NCBI RefSeq assembly: GCF_030463535.1
Contig: NC_132900.1
Coordinates: 32,285,403-32,349,402, forward strand
Direction: 5' to 3'
Source of the DNA: Salminus brasiliensis
Lineage: Eukaryota; Chordata; Actinopteri; Characiformes; Bryconidae
DNA: 64,000 nucleotides
Below, in pieces: positions 27,301 to 40,400 of this stretch. Below the pieces are notes generated by a model, which worked only from the letters and a program-made list of their open reading frames with translations, was not told the origin of the DNA and did not search any database. Positions within the stretch are counted from its first letter, which is position 1; each line of letters starts with the position of its first letter. The position numbers were made by a program, and so were the translations under genes.

Positions 27301-29908
27301 AGGTGTTTACCTGTGCATGCAGGCTGCAAAGACTGTATAATCTCCATAGAAAAGCACTGCCAGTAGAACCATGAGCACATGACCATAAGGTCACCATGCC
27401 TGATGCCAGACGTGGGCTAAAGGGGTTTAAAGCCCCCAGGAGTGGAACGGTGTTCTCTGGAGTGATGGAGCTCAATCCAATAAATTTTGGGAAGAGTTGA
27501 GGTTGCATTTATGATCCATAACTAATCGTCAAACCTTCAGCACCTAATGCTCATGTGTCAGTCAAATCCTAACAGCAATGTCCCAACATCTAGTTTAAGT
27601 GATTTAGTTGGAATGAGAAGTTAAATGACTAGCAGAACCTTTCCAGAGTCCTAAATGTATAAAAAGTGCTTGATTTCAAGGGTCTGGAAAAAAAATTACA
27701 CCAAAGTGGTCTGGCACAGGGTGCACAGTATAGAAGCAGGCGATCTTACCGGGGCCAGGAGTTCCTCCAGGGACCAGACCTCCAACCTTGGCTGTAAAAA
27801 GGACAATGAGATATCAGCAGTGCTGCACAGTGTTGGTTCACTTGGTAGAGGAAAAGTATCAAGAGCTCTCAATTCCACATACGTGGCTTCCCAGGTACAA
27901 AAGGCACGCCGGTTCCACCTGGAATAGCAATCCCTGCTCCGTCTGGCACACCAGGGGTCGCTCCAGGTGTTGCAACACCTGTTCCAGCAAGGCCAGTACT
28001 TGGCACAACTGCAAGCAGAACTCCAGTGTGAGAAAATGTTTTGTACAAGAGGAAGAACAGGCTGGCAGAGCTATTAACCCGTGTGTAGCCTCTCAAAAAT
28101 GACCCGAAGAGTCTCTGTACCCTGGAGGAGTACCCCATTCACAGAGGTCTGAACAAAGGTGGTTTTTCCCATGTCTCTGAAGTTGCGGTCACTATAGGAA
28201 AGGTCAGTCAGTTTCAAACTGAGAAAATATCTGATATATAATTTAAAAATCTCTGCTGTTAAACATGGTGGAGGCTCATTTTTGATCCTTAAGAAAACAC
28301 AAGGGTTAAGCTACAGTGTCTATGCATGCTCAAATGTGAGTGCCAGGGCTGACGTACCATATTTAGGTGGTTTGACTCCAGCGGGATATCCTGTAAATGA
28401 TAAAATGTGTTTTACTCACCAATGTCACGCTCATAACTCTTATACTGAATATTATTATTTAAACCACAGAATTTGCAGAACAGAGTCTGAGTGACTCAGT
28501 GAATGTGCATCCTATTGAGATGACAATGCTTCCTTTTTCCTAAATGTTCAACTCTACTGATTGGTTTCCTTATTGGTCCACTTGCTGGCTACACTGTAAA
28601 AAAAAGAAAACCTAAAAAAAGACTTCCTGTGGTAACGTAATTAAACTGGGTTGAATCAAAGAATCAAGAGAGTGAATCAAATAAGCAGGAGGTCATGAGT
28701 TTGAATCCTGGTTAGAAGTCAGAGAGGAAGGCAAACCTGGTGCTCACTTCCAATAGCCTGGGGGTACAGTCTGATACAGTTCTAAACTGACCTTAGCAAG
28801 GGCCAAACTTCTCTATTATAAAATTTCAGCTTATGAGGAAACTTACTATTTTACTAGTTTTCACCTTATTGTTTATCTAACCGAGATAACAGAGCAAAAC
28901 TAAACATGTGAGCAAGGATAAAGCTTGAGTTGAGGACTTTTGGCTTTGCTGACACATCATGATATTTAATAAAGCTCATCTTTCTTCATTCCTGATTTGC
29001 TCTTACAATAAAATGACCAACAGTATTGAAGTACCTAGTACTAAACTAGGTGTACCTAATCAACCTAATGAAATTAGTGTATATGAAATCAATCCTACCA
29101 TATTTAGGAGGCTTCACTCCACCAGGATATGCTGTAACAAATATGCACAGCTGTTACTACACATGTTTCTGGAAATTCCCTTCTAATATCCCCTTAATAT
29201 CACAGGCCTACCTCCAGCCACTTGTCCCGGGACTCCACCCACTCCTCCAACTCCAGCACCAGGCACAGTTCCAACACCTCCTGGCACACCTATAGAGACC
29301 ACAGAGCAATCACAACTTCAGGTATGGAGTCTGACGTAATGCTTCATTGTCTTTTTCATTAGAACATTAGTGGTGGTTCTACTCTTCAGAGACGCGTATC
29401 TGAGGGATCACCTTTAGGAGGTTTCACGCCAGTCCTACAACCTTAAGCTCCAAAACATCGTTTCAGAAGTTTTCACCCACATCTACGACAAAAAAGTTCT
29501 CAAGTGACACTGGTTCAGGGTTCTTTTTCCATGTTCACGACTAAGGCAGGGGGGTAACGAGTTGGTGCCTGGGCCCTGCAATGGATTAAGCCTATATTTG
29601 GTGTACTCTGACTAATGTGGGTAACACGTTTTGCAGTGATGTCATATTTGAACACACTCTACCAGGCACAAATGTTTCTTCCACTGATGACTAAAGAAAG
29701 CCAGATTTAAATAAACCTGTCAGATCAATTACTGACTGCATACTGTAAATGAATTGTTGAGAGAATGTGAAACATCAAAGTAACATGATGCATTAAGATG
29801 TTCTTCAGCAGCTGCTCTTCTTACAGCAGTAGCTATTCTTATTAAAGTTCATTTGTTTAATAAAGTTAGCCAATCTGTTTGTTAATTTGATTGCTAGCGA
29901 TATATAAA

Positions 29909-29997
<89 letters not shown>

Positions 29998-32900
29998 CAC
30001 ACTTATTTAATTTAGTCCCCATTATATTTTCATGCGTAGGAAATGTATTTACATCCAGCTTCCTTGCGGTCCATGACCAGTCTAATAGTAATGAGTGATG
30101 TTCTTGCCTGAGTGGGGAATCAAACCCCAGTCTGGGGCATGGAGGACAGAAGTGTTACCCACTAGAATATACAAACTGCAATCTTGAATGTTACCATTGC
30201 CTTTTCTACTGAACGCACGTCATCACGTCTTGAAAAGTATTAAATAAATAATTAGCACTGCCAAGTGAGCTAATAATATGCAGTTTCTACAATTTAAATG
30301 TTTAAATTTAAAATTATTTATTTAGGACTTGTTAAGAACTAGAGTTCCAAAAGGCTCCAGCAACATCATCCTTTATGTGTTAAGCTGTAGTGGATACCAC
30401 TTATATTCCCCAATCTGAGGCCATCATTCCCAGCTGGAGGAGTATAAAACAGTGTGGAGTGATGGAGCACCACTGCATACAGTTAAGATCAGTCAGACTG
30501 CTCCAGTGACCAGAATTAAATCACCCAACATCAGTACTTCATTAAAGCTTTTGTGGTGGAATACAGCCAAATCCACACAGCAATGTTCAACAATCTAGAA
30601 AAGTAGAAGGGAAGGCAAACTCCTAAACCAGACCCTTGATTCCCTTGGTTTCAGAAGAACTGCTGGATGAGCAGGTACTTGGCAGTATGGTGTGTTCTGT
30701 CAGGCTGCAGTCTGAACACAGGACAGACTCGGCTTATTCAATCAAACGTCATTTTCTCTGGTGAACAAACCAGTCCAGACCATATCCAGACCTGCCCCCC
30801 GCAACAGACCCTGGTTTAGCTCCAGCTCCACAACCTGTGCAACATCATTTGTGACCTCTGTCATTCCAGAGCAACTTGACTGCATTTCATTCCGACTCAG
30901 TCGGACTACAAGCCTCAGTCTCCAAACGGCTACACACTGCCCGCGTCCAGCCGTCTGCACGAACATGTTTACAAATGGGAAAATGGTTTAGACTCATTAG
31001 AGCGGCGAGGAACTGAGCTGACAGGTTGGTTTATCTTCAGTGAAATGAAATATGACATCACTGCAACACGTGTAACTCCAAATTAGTCAAAGTAAACCAA
31101 ATGTACTCTAAATCTACTACAGTAACCATGCACCAGGCTGCCGGAGCTCTGCCTCAGCTGTACATCCAGAAGAAGTTGTGCCCTGACTGCACTGCGCTGG
31201 GTCTCAGGCTGAAACACTCCACACAACAGAAGTGTCTGTAAGGGTGATCAGGCTGCCTGCCTTACTCTATATGTCCTATATGTGTAGCCCCTACACTTCT
31301 AGAAATGCCTAATATATTCTGAACATTGCTGTGAGGGCATGATTGTAGCCCCAGGAGTATTCTGAGGTCAGGAACTAATGTTGAATGATGGATACCTCTT
31401 CATCTTATCCCAAAGGAATTTGATGGAACTACATCAATGGCCCAATGCTGGGGGGGTTTATACTGTTCCAGCTGATGCTTGGCATCAGGCATTGGTTATC
31501 TATTGGTTGGGGCTTGTCTACAAACATTATACAGTTTGTGTCATGCAGGTAAATGCCTGTGTCTGCAATGAGTATTATTATATTAAAGTTCTGATTTAAC
31601 AAATAATAAAGGGTGTCTGGTTACCAACAGACAAAAGACCAACAGACCTAAAGTGTTTGTAAATGCAAAAAGTGAATGTCAGGAAATCAGCTGAATACGC
31701 TGCTTAGTTTCCAAATCCAGAATAAATGCATGTTTTAAAACAGTATTTATGCAATAAGCACGTCCAATAGTGGATTTGTCATACAAACTGTACAACAGTG
31801 AACGTAATGTTTTATTGTTGTACAAATTCTGAACACACCGTTCGCTCATTATCGTTTACCTCCAGCTATGGGTAATCCTGCCCCAGGCACAGCACCAGGA
31901 ACTGCCCCTGGAACTCCATAACCACCAGGACCTGAAACAAATACAGTACCATAATGCTTTAAAGCATGGCAAGTATTATCTTAACGGGCTAATTTACTGA
32001 GGGAGAAACTCTCAGATGTTACAGTTATTGATCTTAATCATAAAAGCAATTTTATCTTTATTGCTTCTCACTGCAAGCAGAATTTCCCTGGAAAAGAAGG
32101 ATTCTAAACTGCCCTTCTGGGCACATTTGTGTTGGTAAGTAGAATAGGAAGTGTTTTCTGATTTGATGCACATACCATATTTAAGTGCCTTAGCACCAGC
32201 AGGATATCCTAAACAATACACAAAGAAAAACACAACCTTTTAAGTCAATTACAATTATCCATGTTAAAAAAGATAGAGCCTCAAAACTCTGAAGGAAATA
32301 TTTTAAATAAGTAAATAAATGACATTACATTACTGTTTGTGTACAATTCATAAACTGGGCTCTTTTGTAAAATATTGCATTTCGCCTTCTGGTCTTTTAA
32401 AGTATGTCATTGAATTCTTAGCTTTTGTTAAATCCCTACATTTTCAAGATTTCAAATAACAGTCTTAACAAACGTTCATAGCAAATCATTATGGAGTAAT
32501 CCCTGTTATATTATGTTAAATTATATTTTTGAAAGTAATATCCATAACAACTTAATTTATTTCAAGTCTGAACAATGATGGCATTAATTAGATCTGCAAC
32601 TTCACCACAGGATGTAAATAACCGGCAAAATGGTAAATATGTAGCAGCTTTGGGGAGTTTGGCTCCAGATCCTGGTTCCAAAAGCCAAGACATTAAAAAA
32701 GAATCGAATACGAGCTGTTTAAAATGTGTTCGGTATTTGTATTTCATTTTATTAATGTGGAACTGTGACTGCTGATGAAATAGGTTCTCTGGAACAAATA
32801 AAGTTCTACTGACTGATTGTAGTCCAAGTAGTAAACAGCCTCAAGCTAATCCTGGACCTAAAACTTATAAGAACAAACTCTAGACGGTCTATATGCAAGA

Positions 32901-35900
32901 ACTCTGGTGGACAACTGTGTGTACAGAGAGGATGCCCAAAACAACAGCCAACCTCCAGCCCCTGGCACAACTCCTGGTCCTCCACCAAGGCTTCCAATGC
33001 CTGGAATCCCACCTGCCCCAGGTACGCCTACAAACATAATACACACTGGTTAAACCCGCTGGAAGAGTTTTCACTTGGAGCACAACTGGGTAGAAGACCC
33101 AGAAGACCTAGAAGACAAAGGTTATTACTGCTGCTATACTAATGAAATAGTAGAATAGCATTGAATAGCACTGTATTACCATATTTGGGTGGTTTTACAC
33201 CTCCTGGATATGCTGCAAAAAGACAAAAAGGAAAAAAAAACATGACATGTCTCCTATGGCAGTTAGAACTGCTAGCATTTATGCAGAGTTCCCTGTGACA
33301 TGGCCTCTACTTCTTAACACATAACTGGCCTGCTTCCTGTTTTTCTGCATTTTAACAACAGTAAAATAAATTATACCTCCAGGTACAGCTCCTGGCACGA
33401 CTCCTGGCACGACTCCTGGCACAGCTCCTGGCACAGCTCCTGGAACTCCACTTACCCCAGTACTAGGAACACCTGTAAATGCATATAGTGTTTCACATGA
33501 CTCAGCTGGCTTTGAACTGAGAAGTACATTGTTATTGTCTGAAAATGCATCGGCCAAAGCCAAAGCAACACTCTGATATTTAAATGTTTGGTTTGCAGCA
33601 ATATCTTGGCATTTATATTGTATATAACAGTGCAATCAGTACGGACCTGGCCAGACTCATAATGTCTGCTATTTTGGCTCTGTGCTCTTTTTAGGTTAGC
33701 TTTTTGGACTTGAAAACATTGATCATGTGTTTACATTATCAATATTGAACATTAGCTTTAAAATCTTTTCACATGCCCACCAGTGCCCATCAGTGCCCAT
33801 AAGTGCCCATCAGTGCCCACCATTCCTGCTCCTCAATCCACTTTGCTCTTCTAATGCTGTGATGCCTCTCGGATGCATTTACTTGATATGCAATGATCTA
33901 CCGAAGTTCAACACTTGTGCTTCAGCCTAACTGTGAAAGCCTTGCAGATCTTTTACATTTACAGCATTTAGCAGACGCTCTTATCCCTTTGCTATTTACC
34001 CAAGAAAAGCCTTAGCTAGTTAGAATAGACCAATAATTCAAAAGATACCTCTAAGCTTTAGACATTACTAAACACTTTATCAGAGCACTGAGGGAATGAA
34101 AGAAACCCAGGCACTGCTTAGACCAGGTCTTTAAGATACTGCAAGACAACTTGCTTCAGTCTCTGATTGAGAGAAACTTTCCCTTTAAGCAGGACATTAA
34201 TAGCCAAGTCAAAGATCTCAATCCAGTCAAGAATCTGTGGCACTTTTTGAGAAATGTGGTCCTCGCCTACGAGGACAAAGGGTTGAGAAGAACCTCCCAA
34301 ACAGTGAGCAATACCTGTAGAAATCCACCTCAACATACGTAAAGTTGTTATTACAGCAAAAGGTGGTTCTGCTAAGCAGTCTACTTAGTAGAGAGTCTTA
34401 ATACTTTCTATTCAGTGGCAGCTTGGCGGATGTGGGTATTGAAACAATAACAATGCGATTGATTACTGATGACTTTTAAGGGATAGAAGGATGGAACTAT
34501 AGTCTGAATTATGTAATCACTCAACCAAGATAACAGGTGATCTTACCATACTTGGGAGGCTTAACTCCACCAGGATACACTGGAACAGAAACATATTATG
34601 CCGTGTCAATCACAGCACTTAATGTATCGTATTGGACAGTTCTGAAATTGAGACACATTTTGTGGAGCATTTACCTCCTCCAGCACCTGGTGATGTTCCT
34701 GGAATGCCACCAGTTCCACCCACTACTCCAGCTCCTGGTGCAGTCCCTACTCCGCCAAGACATATTCAGTAAGGAACATGGTATGTGCCACATTTATGGT
34801 CTCAAAATCTCAAAATCCAGCATTTTAGAATTAGATTTTGGTGATTACCATATTTTGCAGCTTTTGCAGCAGCATATCCCGCTAAAGAGAGATGACATGG
34901 TTATTTTGGTTGGCTGAGCATGACGGGATATGGCCGCACATGAATATTAATTCTTTATTAATTCTTTTACTACCTGCCCCTCCTAATACTGGTACACCAC
35001 CAGCTCCACCCAGTCCAGCTCCAGCACCAAGACCTGAGTGAAAAACCATGAATAAGTCAGTATACTGTATAATATACAGTTTTATGTAAAGGTTTGGCCA
35101 CCCCCCGGTCATGTTTTAATGTGATGTTGATTTCCAAAGTACAGTAAGCTTTAATTCTCTGTAAAGAACACACTTCTGCATTCTGAGTTAACATGAAATG
35201 TAGCTTTTGCAAAAGTATTTCAAATTAAATAGGTTATGCTTTATTTTTTTCCAATATGTTAAATTCAGTATTATCAATAGGGGTTATGCTCTAAAATGTG
35301 CACAACGAGAAAAAACCTTTTATAAAGGATTTTATGCCCAATTTCTGCATAAAAATGCAGGAAATAAATAACTTTCTCATGGTAATCCACTGTTTAAAAA
35401 TGTCTGGTCATTACCATATTTAGCAGCTTTGGCTTGAGCAGGTGTGAGACCTCCTACACCTGTATAACGAGAGCATCATATGCTGACACACAACTCCACA
35501 ATATGACATTATTACAACACATTACAAGTTCTGTGCTTAGTATAATAGTATATGTAATATATGATCATATTGTATAAGTATAAAAGTAAGACACATACAT
35601 ATTGCATTTTGTATTATGTATAGCAATGTATGATCTAATTTCTTATGATTTTCTAATGGGTAACAGATTAGTGGTTATTCACTGCGCTATCCAACTTCTA
35701 ACAATAGCTCCACTGACAGAAATCTTTGTCTGACCAGAAAGAATTGCTGGCATCTTATGGATTAAGACAGAAATACATCTTAGTAATCTTTCAGTCTAAT
35801 AGATCACTTATTAACACAATTTTAAAGCACTGAGGAAAAAGACAGTGTGTCCACCTCCTGCTCCAGGGTAAACTCCTCCAGCACCCGGTACACCAACACC

Positions 35901-37435
35901 CCCCAAGCCAGTCCCAGCTCCACCCAAACCAGCACCTTAAAATGGGATAAACAACAATTCACTTACAGAAGTTTAGTATTTATTTAGTCTGATTTAAAAA
36001 GCTACATCAGCATGTGTGTGAACAGGAGAGATGGATTACCATATTTGGCTGCTTTGGCCTGAGCTGGTGTGAGACCTCCCACACCTCCCACACCTGTGGA
36101 TAAACAGGACAGCTCTAGACACTGGCCTATATTTAGCAACAAACCATGAAATCAGGATGTAACTGATTCAGTAAAGGATCCTGGGGTTGACCTGCATTTT
36201 ATCTATTTTATTTATTACAGTCTTATGCAAAAGTATTGTGCACCCCAGTCCACTTGCAGTCAAAGGCATGAATATACCTTCTGATCCTCTACAGAGAACA
36301 AACTTCCACACATTTTAAAATAGAATCACTGTAAAGTAGAACAGCTGCCTGATTCACATCATTTCAATAAGTGAAAAGCCTCAAGACTGCAATGCACACA
36401 TGGCAAAAAATAAAACAATCCCCATGTTCCACCTACCAGGTAACACTCCACCAGCTCCTGGTACAAAGCCAGTACCTGCCCCTGGTACTGTGCCAACACC
36501 TGCACCTGAACAGTGAATGGAGAGAGAAGAACAACTGAGAACCCAAACATGAGATCTGCACTGGATAAACCTCATCACCTTTAAATTGACATTACCATAT
36601 TTGGCTGCTTTGGCCTGAGCAGGTGTCAGAGCTCCTGTACCTGCAGGTGTTAAAGGAGACAATTCTCATTGTGAGTATATTTAGAGATGGCTCATATAAA
36701 ACATACACTATATGTTCAAATGTTTGTGGACACCCCTTCTAATGAATTCATTCAGCTACTTTAAGTTTGCAGACACAGATGTGAAAATACACACACACAT
36801 CTTGTCTAGTTCCTACCAATAGAATAGGACCCTCTGGAGCAGATCAACATCATGACCCTATTGGCTCCATGCTGCCTAATGCCAGGCGTGGGCTAGAGGG
36901 GTATAAAGCCCCCCAGCATTGAGGAGCTGTGAAGCAGTGGAGGAACTGTGTTCTCTGTAATAAAGGTGGTGGAGCTCCATCCAGTACTTTTGGGATGAGT
37001 TTGGGGTGGTGATCATTATCCAACATCCAGACCTCACTAATGCTCTCATCACTGAATGTAATCAAATCCTCACAGCAATGCTCTGCTCTAAAATCTAGTA
37101 GAAAGTCTTCTTCTCTGGACAGTAGAGACAGTTACTCCAACAGAAGCAGGAGACACTCTCTTTAATACTCTTGATTTCAGAAGAAACACAAAATGAGCAG
37201 GTGTCCCAATACTTTTGTCCATATAGTGTATGTCTAAAACATCTGATATGAATATACATTACTTACCTCCTACTCCTGGGTACAGTCCAGCTCCTGGTAC
37301 TCCACCTGGAACACCCAGGCCTGCTCCACCTAACCCAGCTCCAGCACCTAATGAAGAGAGGAGAAGAGGCATATGAGGCTTATGAACAGTTGCTATACAC
37401 CCACTGTATTCTACAGTAATCTATATTGCTAACTA

Positions 37436-37476
<41 letters not shown>

Positions 37477-40400
37477 TGTGTGTATGTGTGTGTGTGGGCA
37501 TCTCTTAAAAAGATCATAATTCATGCTCACCGTATTTAGCAGCTTTGGCTTGAGCAGGTGTTAGTCCTCCTGCACCTACTGGAGAACATCACACACCAGA
37601 GTTAGTTGATCTCCCCTGCACTGAGCTCTTAATTCTGTGTCGGTATGTCTATAATCCATCAATCTCTTTCTCTGACCTCCTGCTCCAGGGTAGACTACTC
37701 CTGCTCCAGGGTAGACTACTCCAGCTCCTGGTACACCACCCACACCACCCAAACCAGCTCCAGCACCTAAACCAGCTCCAGCACCTAAACACATAAGCAC
37801 TAGTATTAGGAACTCAGTGTACACCCATGTTCTAATCTACGCAACAGTGATACTGACATGGTAATGACATTTCTTAGCGTGTGTGGTGATGGTGTGAGTG
37901 TGTCAGGGTTACTGTTCACAGGTTGAATGGCTCTGTGAGGCTAAATTAATGAAATGCATCGACAGATGGGCTACAGGTTCTAATTATAATTAAAACATAA
38001 TTCATGCTCACCATATTTAGCAGCTTTGGCTTGAGCAGGGGTAAGTCCTCCTGCACCTACTGGAGAACATCAAACACACCGCAGTTGGTTAAGTTCTCCT
38101 GTTGTCCCCACTCTAATAAAACACATTCAGCCTTAATTACGTATATTCTATAATAATACAAATGTTCATTTTGGTCGTCATCTTTTATAACACCTTAATC
38201 AGTCAATGTCCCGCCGGTGGACTGCAGAGAACAGCCCCACCAGTCTGTACAGAGGTCCCTGCAGTTACTGAGTAATACACTTTAGTGTGTGATAGGCCCA
38301 GGAGTGTGAAGGGGTTAAGAGCAAGACTACAGTTCTGTTTCTCTGACCTCCTGCTCCAGGGTAGACTACTCCAGCTCCTGGTACACCACCCAAACCAGCT
38401 CCAGCACCTAAACCAGCTCCAGCTCCCAAACCAGCTCCAGCACCTAAAGGCATAAACCACTATGATCAGTAACTCCATGAACACCATGTTTAATTCATAC
38501 GCCAACATCATCCATGTCACAGTCGGGTGCATCTGAAATATTAGCACTTACCATATTTAGCTGCCTTGGCCTGAGCTGGTGTTAGACCACCGAACCCTGG
38601 AGAAGAAAGTGATTTTGCAGTCAGACTGCAAATAATAATCTGCCTGTAGTATACTGTAGTATACACACAATGCATGTATATATAGTTGTGTGTTATTCGT
38701 GTATCTTCATGTATATATCTTTCATAGAGGAATTCAAATAAGAGATCAGAGATATAAGAAATAAGAAATAAGAAAACAAAAAGGCTGAATATCAAACCTA
38801 ATGAACTTTAGAAATTATAAGCAGAATCTTTACATGTTTAAATCTTATTTAGGAAAAGTGGTATTTAATCACACAAAGAAATCTGTATCAGGCAGATTTA
38901 TTAAAACTGATCAAAAGGTTCATTAGCCGGACACAGATCAGACCAAAATTCTGGAATTTTATTTAATGTGATTTAATATTTCACCTCCAACACCAGGGTA
39001 AAGTCCACCAGCCCCTGGAACACCTCCAATCCCACCTAAACCAGGCCTGGCACCTAGAGGAAAGCACAGGAGCTCAGCTGAAGACACCACCGTATGACCA
39101 CACTGTCCAGAACATTACCAAACCTTTAAACACTGTAACCTAGTACTAATATTTCAATATTCTCATTTCTATGCAGGGTCAAGCAAGAGAATGCAAAAAA
39201 AATATCTTTTATTATGAACTTTTTTTTCTTTTTTTTCGATTCATTTAGCAGAAAGTGTGAGCAGGCAGTGTGTACTGTCAGCCACCAGCAGGGGGTCTGC
39301 TCAGTAGGGAAGCTGGTGGAGCTGGAGCAAAGAACTCCAAGCCCCAGAATCCCAAGCGGTAATCAATGCTGATCAGACCCACCTGTGTGGCAGGTTATAT
39401 ATAAACCCAGCCAAACACACTCCCCCGTCGCACCTTTGTAGAGGGGTGACCGGTTACAGTGGGTCTGAGTTGTGGGGAAAAATATATAATAATGCAAGAG
39501 CTGAAAAGAGTTCGTGCTGCAAATAGTGAAGAAAAGAAAGAGTTTAAGTTGTGAACAGTGAAGAAAAGCTGAAAGAGTTTAAGCTGTGAACAGTGAAGAA
39601 AAGCTGAAAGAGTTTAAGTTGTGAACAGTGAAGAAAAGCTGAAAGAGTTTAAGCTGTGAACAGTGAAGAAAAGCTGAAAGAGTTTAAGCTGTGAACAGTG
39701 GTGAAAAGGAAAACTAGAAAATATTGAGTTGAAAAGGTTTAGATTGTATTTGGTTTGAGTTCACTCCACTTTTGCTGCTTCCTTTCTTCGTTTTCCTGCC
39801 CTTTTTTCTATACAGCTTTTAAATAGTTTTATATCGCCACCCCTCACAGCTGCGGTGGTGCAGTGGAGATGGTGGTGGTCCCATTTCCAGGGTTTGGGAG
39901 TTTGAGCCCCGCCACAGTCTCACCAAGCACCAATCTTGTAAATACTTAAGAGCTTCACCATCTGTTACACACACCATAAAATAATACCCCTAAAAAAGGG
40001 GTAGTATCATTAAATAAATAAATTAACTGCACTTGAGTCCAAACCCCACACCACACCCTAACAAAAACACTTCGTGGACTTTTTCATTGATATTCCAAGT
40101 TTACTATTTTAATTCTAACTGATGCTGCTTGGCCCAGCTCTGCAGTGGAAACTCAGCACAGAGTGTTTATTAAGTATTTTAGTAAAATACTTCTCCCCCT
40201 GGTTTTGCCTCAATTTAGTCAAATGACCTTTCCACTAAAAAGCTTCACTGAACAGCCGAACATCACCTGATCCATATTATAAGTATCGTCAGTATTTACT
40301 AATACCTACTTCTACACAGTGACCCGCTTCATGGTGCTGTGTGGATAGTGAGCATGCAGTGCTATTAAAGGGACAGTTTAGCAAAAGATCAAAAGACCAT

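Larger units (their letters stand above)
29442..31859 (-). other. eln intron between W37 and W38
   Basis: 2.4 kb with a compound microsatellite, a SINE fragment and a diverged MITE-like stretch (about 30345-30690). An exon-like stretch at about 30787-30833 is out of phase. Confidence 0.55.
37511..38470 (-). repeat. Recent internal duplication of eln exon pair
   Basis: KA exons W22 and W20 share flanks (CATAATTCATGCTCACC; CTACTGGAGAACATCA), and hydrophobic exons W21 and W19 share TTTCTCTGACCTCCTGCTCC and downstream intron sequence. The gene gained an exon pair by unequal exchange. Confidence 0.8.

Noticed and set aside
27869..28138. 89-codon frame on the minus strand as its own gene
   Set aside because: The central part is eln exon W42; the start is intron sequence before the acceptor.
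28680..28720. tRNA-like B box (GAGTTTGAATCCTGG)
   Set aside because: No A box at the right distance and no clear SINE body; too weak to list.
30780..30835. Elastin-like stretch GAGAKPGSVAGG on the minus strand
   Set aside because: Acceptor is weak and the only nearby donor leaves two bases instead of one, which would shift the frame. It may be a decayed exon with an indel in the C-run, but I could not support it.
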